64,000 nt of DNA from Rhodoferax ferrireducens (GTDB lineage Bacteria; Pseudomonadota; Gammaproteobacteria; Burkholderiales; Burkholderiaceae_C). Where the stretch lies: contig NZ_QEII01000272.1 in the NCBI RefSeq assembly GCF_003347515.1, positions 62,001 to 126,000 of the forward strand, given 5' to 3'. Every line of letters begins with the position of its first letter. Within the stretch, counting starts at the first letter, position 1. This document shows, one piece after another, positions 24,023 through 32,500 of this stretch. Under the pieces are notes generated by a model, which worked only from the letters and a program-made list of their open reading frames with translations, searched no databases and had not been told where the DNA came from. The translations under genes and the position numbers were made by a program.

Positions 24023-25909
24023 TCAAATATCGCAAGCCGTGGCAGCGCTGCCACGCAAAGCGTTGAGTGATTGGGCCAAACCCGCTTCTATGGGCAAGGG
24101 CTCCGCGCCCCAGCGAGCCGCCAGTAATTCGGCGCACAGTACCGAAAAGCTCATGCCTCTTGATCCCATGCCAGCGCAAATCCACAGACTGGGGTTGTCG
24201 GCCTCGTGCAGTGGCCCCACCACGGGCAGGCGGTCGGCGGTGGTGCAGCGCGTGTTTTTCCAGGCGTTGATGGGGCCGGCGGCAAACTGCTCGGCCAGTG
24301 CCTGACCCAAGGTGGGTATCAGCTTATGCAGCCGCCCGAGGTTGGCCGCATGGTTTTTTTCGTCCGGCGAGGCTGGCTTGGTGTCAGGCTGGTAGCTGGA
24401 GCCAATAAACCAGGCGCTCCCTCCATCGACGGGTACCACTGGCACCACGCTGCCCGCCCCATTAACGGGGAAAGGCGGGAAGGCGGAGTGGATGGCACGG
24501 GCGTGCATGGCCCACGATAACTGACCACGCACCCCGTGCATGACCGGCAGCTGATTCACGTGAATGTCCAGGGCGGGCTGCGCCGTTTGCACGGCTTCGA
24601 GCAGGGGGAGCGCCCCGCCGGCGTTGGCGAATACAACGCGGTTGGCGCGGGCGAGCACCTCACCCTGCGCGTCCAGCAGTTCCCATTCATTTCCGTTCTG
24701 GCGAAGTGTGGCGACTGGGGCCTTGCCCTGAAATGTGATGCCGGCTTGCGACAGCCAGGCCCGCACCAGTTGGGCCGGTTTGAGCCACGCCGCCTGGGCG
24801 TGCCAGATGGCGGGGTCGCCGGCAGCCATCCCGTGCGTCCATGCGGGGGCTGATCCGCCAGCAGTCATCTGCCGCGATGCCGTGTCCGGGGTGCTCACTT
24901 GCGACCAGTCACGACCCGGCATCGGCCAGGTCAAAGGCAGACCCGGTGTGCCATCCACCCGGTGCTCCAGCGTGCCAGTGGGGTCCCAATCCTGCCCTTG
25001 TTGCAGCAGACTGCGCGCCTGCTGCAGCATCAGGCGCACGCCGCTGCGCGACAGACGCGACAGCGGGCAGTCGTCGACAGACACATGCGGCACGACCAAA
25101 CCCACCGGCAGTCCGGACGCGCCGGCGGCGGGCGCCTCACCCTGGTCGAGCACCTGCACCTGCCAGCCGCGCCTGGCCAGCGCCGCAGCGACACTGGCGC
25201 CCGCCAGCCCGGCCCCGATGACGGCGCAGCTTCCCACCTCCACCGCGCGACCCGGCGCGGCGTCGCGCGTGGTCTTGATGGTCCAGCGTGGATTGAATTG
25301 GCCGGTCAGGGGATCACGCCGTGGTCCGGTCGCCGGTTCAGTTTGACGGGCGCCCATCTCAAAGCCGCATTGCGTCAAATCAGCGCGTAAATCGTCGGAA
25401 ATATCCACCGTGGTGGCCAGACCGGTGCCGCGGCGGCAGCAGCGTGCCAAGGCCTTGACTGTCCATATATCCCAGGCTGCAAACTCGGTGGAGTCTGGAT
25501 GAGCAGGGTCGAGGTAGACCGAATCGGCGATAAATTGCTGCTGGCGTAACAAGGTCGTCAACTCGCCCACGCACAGTGTCAGCAGTACTCGCCCGCCACC
25601 CAGCGTCAGACGGTGAAAACCGGGCAACAGTCCGAACCATTGAGGCGCCAATTCGTGCGCCAGCGCCAGCAGTTCGGGATAGGGCGCCGCGCACGCCAGC
25701 AATTCGTCCAGTGGCGGCGGCGCTTGGGTCAGCGATACATAGTGCAGCAGGCGCGGTCGCTGTGGGTCGTTTTTCCAGGCCCGCCAGGTGCTCAGGAAAC
25801 GAAGTCCCTCACCAAAACGGGTTTCCAGGATGCGCCAGGCGTTTTGCCCAGCCCACGCCTGCGGCAAATCGCAGCTGGCGAACAACGCGGCCGTTGTCGT
25901 TTCAGCCAC
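24023..25909 (-). CDS. mnmC: MnmC-like tRNA wobble-uridine modification protein with an eroded methyltransferase half
   Basis: A 628-residue protein with the two-domain layout of MnmC. The C-terminal half is a good FAD oxidoreductase: VIGAGLAGASVAAALARRGW (about 220-239), LVVPHVSVDD, VFANAGGALPLL, and the C-terminal DRLPVVGPL and CAGMGSRGMSFS. It would remove the carboxymethyl group from cmnm5s2U34. The N-terminal methyltransferase half is aberrant: the SAM motif usually like ESGFGTGLNFL reads ETRFGEGLRFL, and the catalytic DGFAPAKNP motif is replaced by DPAHPDSTEF. It also lacks most of the usual first 40 residues. Methylation activity is therefore doubtful. Confidence 0.88.
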   Translation of the reverse strand: MAETTTAALFASCDLPQAWAGQNAWRILETRFGEGLRFLSTWRAWKNDPQRPRLLHYVSLTQAPPPLDELLACAAPYPELLALAHELAPQWFGLLPGFHRLTLGGGRVLLTLCVGELTTLLRQQQFIADSVYLDPAHPDSTEFAAWDIWTVKALARCCRRGTGLATTVDISDDLRADLTQCGFEMGARQTEPATGPRRDPLTGQFNPRWTIKTTRDAAPGRAVEVGSCAVIGAGLAGASVAAALARRGWQVQVLDQGEAPAAGASGLPVGLVVPHVSVDDCPLSRLSRSGVRLMLQQARSLLQQGQDWDPTGTLEHRVDGTPGLPLTWPMPGRDWSQVSTPDTASRQMTAGGSAPAWTHGMAAGDPAIWHAQAAWLKPAQLVRAWLSQAGITFQGKAPVATLRQNGNEWELLDAQGEVLARANRVVFANAGGALPLLEAVQTAQPALDIHVNQLPVMHGVRGQLSWAMHARAIHSAFPPFPVNGAGSVVPVVPVDGGSAWFIGSSYQPDTKPASPDEKNHAANLGRLHKLIPTLGQALAEQFAAGPINAWKNTRCTTADRLPVVGPLHEADNPSLWICAGMGSRGMSFSVLCAELLAARWGAEPLPIEAGLAQSLNALRGSAATACDI

Positions 25910-25921
25910 GGGCCAGGCGCT

Positions 25922-26194
25922 TCAAGGACTGGGCGGTACGTAACCCTGCGCCGCATCGGCGCCGGAGCCAAAAAAGTGATTTTCCATCTGGCGTGCCAAG
26001 TACTGACGCGCACGGGCATCCGCCAGATTCAGGCGGTTTTCATTGACCAGCATGGTCTGGTGCTTGAGCCAGGCGGCCCAAGCCTCCTTGCTCACGCTCT
26101 CCCAGATACGCTTGCCGAGTTCGCCGGGGTACGGTGGAAAATCAAGGCCTTCAGCTTCCTTGCCAAGTTTGATGCAGTTCACAGTGCGTGCCAT
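25922..26194 (-). CDS. yggX: YggX family Fe(II)-trafficking / oxidative damage protection protein
   Basis: A 90-residue cytosolic protein starting [19 protein letters not shown], which matches the conserved YggX opening including the single cysteine (Cys7) tied to protection of labile iron-sulfur clusters. [20 protein letters not shown] and [15 protein letters not shown] are also family hallmarks. I use the internal ATG that gives the standard length. It lies 12 bp before mnmC and probably shares its transcript. Confidence 0.95.
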   Translation of the reverse strand: MARTVNCIKLGKEAEGLDFPPYPGELGKRIWESVSKEAWAAWLKHQTMLVNENRLNLADARARQYLARQMENHFFGSGADAAQGYVPPSP

Positions 26195-26433
26195 TTGAAG
26201 CCTTTTCCGAATACTTATAAAGAGCGTCACTTTAGCAAGCTTTCAGTGGCCGTCACTCTGGCAGGGTCAGGGCGTGCTTGCATTTTCAGTGCCCGTCCCC
26301 AGTTGTCGTGTACGAATTCCGGTAAGCCCTTGCCGTCATCGCTGGCTCGCGCTCCGCCGTGTGTGGGCGGCAGTGCGTAAGGGCAAACTGGTGATAAACC
26401 GTGACATGTGCTCACTGAAGTAAAATATAACTT

Positions 26434-26667
26434 ATGGCAAAAGCTGACACAAAAACCAAAATGCTGGCCGACGGCCTGCGTTACAAATCCAAAGTATCGG
26501 GTTCACCCTTCACGGCTGCAACGTCGTTCGGGGCTGCAACCATGTCGTGTTTTCTGTGTGGCAAGCATCGCGCCCGCTCGCAGATGGTTACACGCAAGAT
26601 ACTCGGCAAATCCCAGGCGGTATGTTCACCGTCCTGCAAAGCGGCTGACGAGGCTGCGGCAGGCTGA
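26434..26667 (+). CDS. Small zinc-ribbon-like protein of unknown function
   Basis: A 77-residue basic protein. Four cysteines in two pairs (CFLCGKH at 39-45, CSPSC at 64-68) look like a metal-binding knuckle of the CxxC...CxxxC type. The start MAKADTKTKM and the KILGKSQAVCSPSC tail are lysine-rich, suggesting nucleic acid or ribosome contact; this is inference only. Third codon positions are strongly GC and the ATG follows an AT-rich promoter-like stretch (TAAAATATAACTT). I do not recognise the family. Confidence 0.65.
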   Translation: MAKADTKTKMLADGLRYKSKVSGSPFTAATSFGAATMSCFLCGKHRARSQMVTRKILGKSQAVCSPSCKAADEAAAG

Positions 26668-26773
26668 TTGGCCTGAATCAAACCGGTTTCCTGAGTCCTC
26701 AGGAACTTAATTCTCCAGACAACAACCAACCCCTGGGCATTTCGCCCGGTGATTCTTTTGTTGAAGGATATCG

Positions 26774-27292
26774 ATGTTTTTCCAGGTTCTTGGTGGGCGG
26801 GACAATTCTCCGCGTCGCGTCTTCGCTCTAGTCAGCGCTGTATGCGTTGCTTTGCTGGTGTACGGCTTGTATTTGCAGCATGTGGTGGGACTGGTGCCCT
26901 GTCCGATGTGCATCGTTCAGCGATATGCTCTTGTTTTGGTAGCGCTTGTTGCAGGTCTGACAGGGGCTAGCAATAAAAAAGGCTTGCACGTCGGTGGCGC
27001 TGTGCTGCTTCTGCTGTTAGCGGGTTTCGGTGCCTATGTGGCGGCCCGGCAGAGCTGGCTCCAGTGGTATCCGCCTGAAGTCGTGACTTGCGGACGCGAC
27101 CTTTATGGAATGATCGAAACCTTCCCGCTGCAGCGCGCCATACCCATGATTTTCAAGGGCGGGGGCGACTGCACAGTCGTGGACTGGACTTTCCTGGGCG
27201 GCTCCATTGCCAACTGGTCATTCGTGTGTTTCAGCGGCATTGCCGTGCTGGCGCTGGCGCTGATCTGGCGGATCAGCAGAGCCAGGCGCTAA
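26774..27292 (+). CDS. dsbB: Disulfide bond formation protein DsbB
   Basis: Inner-membrane quinone reductase that reoxidises DsbA. The 172-residue protein has four helices and the two periplasmic cysteine pairs: CPMC (43-46) in the first loop and Cys106 / Cys133 in the second (VTCGRDL, GGGDCTVV). The QR after the first pair is conserved and contacts ubiquinone. No dsbA is nearby. The loop at 60-70 (GLTGASNKKG) is encoded by sequence weakly resembling the dispersed repeat seen elsewhere. Confidence 0.95.
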   Translation: MFFQVLGGRDNSPRRVFALVSAVCVALLVYGLYLQHVVGLVPCPMCIVQRYALVLVALVAGLTGASNKKGLHVGGAVLLLLLAGFGAYVAARQSWLQWYPPEVVTCGRDLYGMIETFPLQRAIPMIFKGGGDCTVVDWTFLGGSIANWSFVCFSGIAVLALALIWRISRARR

Positions 27293-27303
27293 TTTCACGT
27301 AAT

Positions 27304-28008
27304 TTACAGCGGCAGCGTATCGAGCGTGTCGTAGGTTTTCTTCAGCCAGTTCTTGACACGCTGGCGCTCCAGCAACCCCAGGGTATCTTCGCCTGAGCGG
27401 TTGTTGAGGGCGGACCAAAAACTGGCATTCTGACGATCAATCTTGCGCATGCTGGCCTCGTGCAACTGCGCAAGGGTGATGACCCGGGCACCCAGGGTCA
27501 AGGCTTTTTCCAGCGCCGGTGACTCATCCAGTTGCGAAAAATCCGAGCCGCGGCCCAGATTCTTGACCACAAAATAGTTGGGTTCGGCGCCAAAGGTGTT
27601 GATCAAACGGCCAAGTAAGTCCACCGAATCCTTGCCGGCATCGGCCACATGCCAGAAATTAACAGTAACGCCCATCTCGGCCAGGACTGAAAACACGTCC
27701 GAATCCTTGACCCATCGCGTCAGCGGTGCGGCCGTCTGGGCGGCCAGATCCACAATCACGCTCTTGTCCTTGCCGTCCATCGGTGCATCTTCGAAAGCTG
27801 TGGCGATCAAATCCAGGCCTTCGTAGCTGTCCACAATGACGGGCGAGGCATAGTCGGCATAAAAGCGGGTGAACGAGGTGTGCGAGCGGTCGGTATCGAA
27901 GCCGGTGAAGGGCCGATCCTTGTCAATGAAATACTGGGCCAGAACCCGGGAAACGACTGATTTGCCTACGCCGCCTTTTTCGCCGCCGATGAAATTGAGT
28001 GAGCTCAT
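27304..28008 (-). CDS. ParA/MinD-like P-loop ATPase, orphan
   Basis: A 234-residue protein with the deviant Walker A GGEKGGVGKS (8-17), whose early lysine is typical of ParA/MinD ATPases. A conserved-type aspartate follows in GFDTDRSH and VIVDLAAQ fills the Walker B position. There is no ParB partner, partition site or plasmid gene nearby. Similar proteins are sometimes labelled MobD-like or cobyrinic-acid-synthase-like. It is downstream of argA on the same strand and convergent with dsbB. The cargo or role is unknown. Confidence 0.78.
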   Translation of the reverse strand: MSSLNFIGGEKGGVGKSVVSRVLAQYFIDKDRPFTGFDTDRSHTSFTRFYADYASPVIVDSYEGLDLIATAFEDAPMDGKDKSVIVDLAAQTAAPLTRWVKDSDVFSVLAEMGVTVNFWHVADAGKDSVDLLGRLINTFGAEPNYFVVKNLGRGSDFSQLDESPALEKALTLGARVITLAQLHEASMRKIDRQNASFWSALNNRSGEDTLGLLERQRVKNWLKKTYDTLDTLPL

Positions 28009-28116
28009 GTGTCTTTTCCGTGTGTTGATGAGGATGAAATCAAGCCCTCTGGCTTGCCGATGGTCTGAAGCAAGATACGTGCGCGAGCTTCGTGTTGACC
28101 TGCGAGGGCAGCGCTA

Positions 28117-29466
28117 TCAGGGCAGTTTCTTGACCAGGACCTGACTTTTTCGATCCCAGTTGTACTTGCGCTTGCGCGCTTCGGGCAACCATTCCGGATC
28201 GACCAGGACAAAGCCGCGCTTCAAGAACCAGTGTGTCGTTCGGGTCGTCAATACAAAAATACTGTCCAGGCCGGCCGCTCTGGCGCGTTGTTCGACGCGC
28301 TTCAAGACCCGTTCGCCATCGCCCTGGCCTTGCACCTGCGGCGATACGGTGAGCGCCGCCATCTCGGCCGTGCGGGCCTCCGGGTAGGCGTAGAGCGCGG
28401 CGCAGGCAAAGATCACGCCGTCGTGCTCGATCACCGTGTAGAGACCCACGTCGCGCTCGATTTCGGTACGGCTGCGCTTGACGAGCGTGCCGTCTTTCTC
28501 GAATGGTTCGATCAGCTGCAGGATGCCCCCCACGTCGTCCACCGTGGCCTCGCGCAGGCTCTCCAGCTTTTCGTCTACCACCATGGTGCCGATGCCATCG
28601 TGCACGTACACCTCCAGCAGGATGGAACCATCCACCGCGAAGGGGATGATGTGGCTGCGCTCGACGCCGCTCTTGCAGGCCTTGACGCAGTGCTGCAGGT
28701 AAAACGCCGTGTCGGTCGGCTGGTTGGCCGCCGGCAAGTCGGCCAGCAGCTTCTCGGCGGTGGCCAGTGGCAGTTCGGTGTCAATCGGGTTGTCGTCACT
28801 CTCGGGCTGGCCGGGGTGAATGCGAATGCCCGGGATTTCAGTCACAAAAATCAGCTTGTCGGCCTGCAGCGCCGTGGCCACTGACGTAGCGACTTCCTCC
28901 ATGGTCAGGTTGAACGCCTCGCCCGTGGGCGAAAAGCCAAAGGGAGACAGCAGCACCATCGCGCCAAAGTCCAGCGTGCGCATGATGCCCGCCGTGTCCA
29001 CCTTGCGCACCAGACCCGAGTGCTGAAAATCCACCCCATCCACAATGCCCACCGGTCGTGCGGTGAGAAAGTTGCCTGAAATCACCCGTACCGTCGACCC
29101 AGCCATGGGGGTGTTGGGCAGGCCCTGGCTGAAAGCGGCCTCAATCTCGTAACGCAGCTGACCGGCCGCCTCTTGCGCACAGTCCAGCGCCACTTCATCG
29201 GTGATGCGCATGCCATGCGAATAACGCGGTGCATGGCCCTTGGCCTTGAGCTGTTCGTTGACCTGTGGCCGAAAACCGTGCACCAGCACCACTTTCACGC
29301 CCATGCTCTGAATCATGGCCAGGTCTTGCGCCAGGTGCGCCAGTTTGCCGGCGGCAATGGCCTCGCCGGCGATGCCCACGACAAAGGTCTGGTTGCGAAA
29401 CTTGTGGATGTAGGGCGCCACCGAACGGAACCAGGGGACGAAGGTGAAATTGAATACGGAGGACAT
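28117..29466 (-). CDS. argA: Amino-acid N-acetyltransferase ArgA
   Basis: N-acetylglutamate synthase, the first step of arginine synthesis. The 449-residue protein joins an amino-acid-kinase-like domain (VVLVHGFRPQVNEQL near 59-73, ISGNFLTARPVG, LVRKVD) to a C-terminal GNAT acetyltransferase domain (MAALTVSPQVQGQGDGERVL near 370-389, then FLKRGFV). This is the classical arginine-inhibited ArgA layout. It is divergent from hrpA with a 42-bp gap. Confidence 0.95.
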   Translation of the reverse strand: MSSVFNFTFVPWFRSVAPYIHKFRNQTFVVGIAGEAIAAGKLAHLAQDLAMIQSMGVKVVLVHGFRPQVNEQLKAKGHAPRYSHGMRITDEVALDCAQEAAGQLRYEIEAAFSQGLPNTPMAGSTVRVISGNFLTARPVGIVDGVDFQHSGLVRKVDTAGIMRTLDFGAMVLLSPFGFSPTGEAFNLTMEEVATSVATALQADKLIFVTEIPGIRIHPGQPESDDNPIDTELPLATAEKLLADLPAANQPTDTAFYLQHCVKACKSGVERSHIIPFAVDGSILLEVYVHDGIGTMVVDEKLESLREATVDDVGGILQLIEPFEKDGTLVKRSRTEIERDVGLYTVIEHDGVIFACAALYAYPEARTAEMAALTVSPQVQGQGDGERVLKRVEQRARAAGLDSIFVLTTRTTHWFLKRGFVLVDPEWLPEARKRKYNWDRKSQVLVKKLP

Positions 29467-29508
29467 GCGGACGAGGTCGAATTAAGGGGGCGTGGACTGG
29501 GATAATCC

Positions 29509-32500
29509 TTGATTCTCTACGAAGTTATTGCCTTGATAGTTCTGCCCCTCCAAATCGAGTTTCCCGAATCCCTGCCCGTATCGGCCAAACGTGACGAAAT
29601 CATGGCCGCGCTGGACGCGCATCAGGTCATCATCGTATGCGGTGAAACCGGTTCGGGCAAGACCACCCAGCTGCCCAAAATCGCGCTGGCCATGGGGCGC
29701 GGCAAGCTGAACTACCCGCCCGGCCGGGGCAAATTGATCGGCCACACGCAACCGCGCCGCATCGCAGCCAGCAGCGTGGCCAAGCGTATTGCCGAGGAAT
29801 TGAAAACCACGCTGGGCGACGTGGTCGGCTTCAAGGTGCGGTTTCAGGACCGGCTGAGCCGTGACTCATCCATCAAGCTGATGACCGACGGCATCTTGCT
29901 GGCCGAGACGCAAACCGATCCGCTGCTCAAAGCCTACGACACCATCATCATTGATGAGGCGCACGAGCGTTCGCTCAACATTGATTTCCTGCTCGGCTAC
30001 CTGCGCCAGATACTGCCGCGCCGGCCCGACCTGAAGATCATCGTCACCTCGGCCACCATCGACGCCCAGCGTTTTGCCGACCACTTTGCGTCAAGACAGG
30101 GCCCCGCGCCGGTCATCATGGTGTCGGGGCGCATGTTTCCGGTGGAACAGCGCTACCGGCCGTTTGAAGAATCGCGTGATTACGACCTGAATTCGGCCAT
30201 TGCCGACGGCGTCGACGAGCTGTGGCGCGACGTGCACAACAGCGGCGACATCCTGGTATTTTTGCCCGGCGAGCGCGAAATCCGCGAGGCGGCCGACCAT
30301 TTGCGGCGCCACCTGAGCCACCAGCCGGTGTTCCGCAATGCCGAAGTGCTGCCACTGTTTGCCCGCCTGAGCCAGGCCGAGCAGGACCGCATTTTTGACG
30401 GCCACACTGGGCGGCGCATCATTCTGGCCACCAATGTAGCCGAGACTTCACTCACGGTTCCAGGCATCCGCTATGTCATCGACGCCGGCACGGCGCGCAT
30501 GAAACGCTACAGTTTCAGGAGCAAGGTAGAGCAGCTGCTGGTCGAGCCGATCAGCCAGAGTTCCGCCAACCAGCGCGCCGGGCGATGCGGCCGGGTCGCC
30601 AACGGCATTTGCATCCGGCTCTACGACGAGAAAGACTTCAACGGTCGACCGCGCTTCACCGATCCCGAGATTCTGCGTTCGTCGCTGGCCGGCGTGATTC
30701 TGCGCATGAAGTCGCTGCACATGGGCTTGGTGGAGGATTTTCCGTTCATCGAGCGTCCCTCGGGCCGCGCCATTGCTGACGGCTACCAGTTGCTCAACGA
30801 ACTCGGTGCCGTGGACGACGCCAATGAGTTGACACCCATGGGCCAGGAACTGGCCAAACTGCCGCTGGACCCGCGCGTCGGCCGCATGATTCTGGAAGCA
30901 CGCGAGCGCGGTGCGCTCGACGAAGTGCTGGTAATCGCCTCGGCGCTGAGCGTGCAGGACGTGCGCGACCGGCCGATGGAGGCGCAACAGCAAGCCGATC
31001 AGGCACACGCCAAGTTTGATGACGAAAAGAGCGAATTCAGCGGTTATCTGAGGCTGTGGAAGTGGATCAATGACGGCAAGGGCGGCGAAGGGCAACACAA
31101 ACTGTCCAACCGCCAATACGAGCAATTGTTGCGGCAGAACTTCGTCAACATCCGGCGCGTGCGCGAGTGGCGCGACATCCATTCGCAGCTGCACACCGTG
31201 GTGGCCGAGCACAAATGGCGGCTCAACACGCTGCCGGCCAATTACGAGCAGTTGCACCTGTCGATGCTGTCCGGGCTGCTGGGCAACATCGGCTGCAAGC
31301 TGGAAACCGAGGGCGCATCGGGCGAGTACCTGGGCGCGCGCGGCATCAAGTTTTACCCGCATCCCGGTGCGCACCTGGTCAAGAAACCGGGCCGCTGGAT
31401 CGTAGCCGCCGAGTTGGTGGAAACCACGCGCCTGTTTGGCCGGGGCATTGCCGCCATTGAGCCGCAATGGCTGGAGCAGGTGGCAGGCCATTTGCTCAAG
31501 AAGCAACTGCTCGATCCGCACTGGGAAAAGAAGGTGGCCGAGGTCACGGCGCTGGAGCGCGCCACGCTGTATGGCATCGTCATTTACAGCGGCCGCCGCG
31601 TCAATTTCGGCCGGGTGGACATGGTGGCGGCGCGCGAGATCTTCATCCGCCAGGCGCTGGTGGACGGCCAATGGGAAACCAAGCTGCCGTTTCTGGAAGC
31701 CAACCAGAAGCTCATCAAACAGGTCGAAGACCTGGAGCACAAGGCGCGCCGGCAAGACGTGCTGGTGGACGAGGAGCTGATCTTTGCCTTCTACGACCAG
31801 CAGTTGCCGGCCGATGTGTGCAGCGGCTACAGCTTCGAGAACTGGTACCGCGAGGAGATCAAGAAGAACCCGAAGCTCTTGCTGCTGACGCGTGAAGAGC
31901 TGATGCGCCACGAGGCCGCGGGCATCACCACCCAGTCTTTCCCGAAAAATATCCGTCTCGGCGGCGTGGACTGCGCTGCCATCTACTTGCACGAACCGGG
32001 CGACGCCAAGGACGGCTTGACCGTTACCGTGCCACTGTTTGTGCTGAACCAGGTGAACGAGGAGCGTTGCGAGTGGCTGGTGCCCGGCATGCTGAAGGAC
32101 AAAATTCAGGCGCTGATCAAGACCCTGCACCAGCGCCCGCGCTCGCGGCTGGTGCCGCTGCCGGACACTGCCAGCAAAATGGCCGAGGCGCTGAATGCCC
32201 CCGAGGTTTTTGGCCACGGCAGCTTGCTCGATGCGGTGCTGAAACTGGTGCGCCAGGCCACCTCCATCGACGTGGTTCGCGCCGACATCAAGGCCGACAT
32301 GCTCAGCCCGCACTTCTTCATGAACTTCCGGGTGGTGGACGAACACGGCCGACAGCTTGGCACCGGGCGCAACCTGGGCGCCCTCAAAGCCGAACTCGGC
32401 GCGCAGGCACGCGGCGCGTTCCAGGCGCTGGCGGGACTGAAGATGGCGAGCGTTGCCGCTGCCCAGCCAATTTTTAAGGAAAATCAGCCTGTAGCCCGCG

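Noticed and set aside
26227..26415. A 62-codon open frame on the minus strand upstream of yggX
   Set aside because: It lies in the gap between yggX and the small CxxC gene, lacks a ribosome binding site and shows no recognisable motif. The codon pattern is only weakly gene-like.
28005..28211. A 68-codon minus-strand frame between argA and the ParA-like gene
   Set aside because: Most of it overlaps the end of argA in another frame, and the Ser-rich product has no motif.
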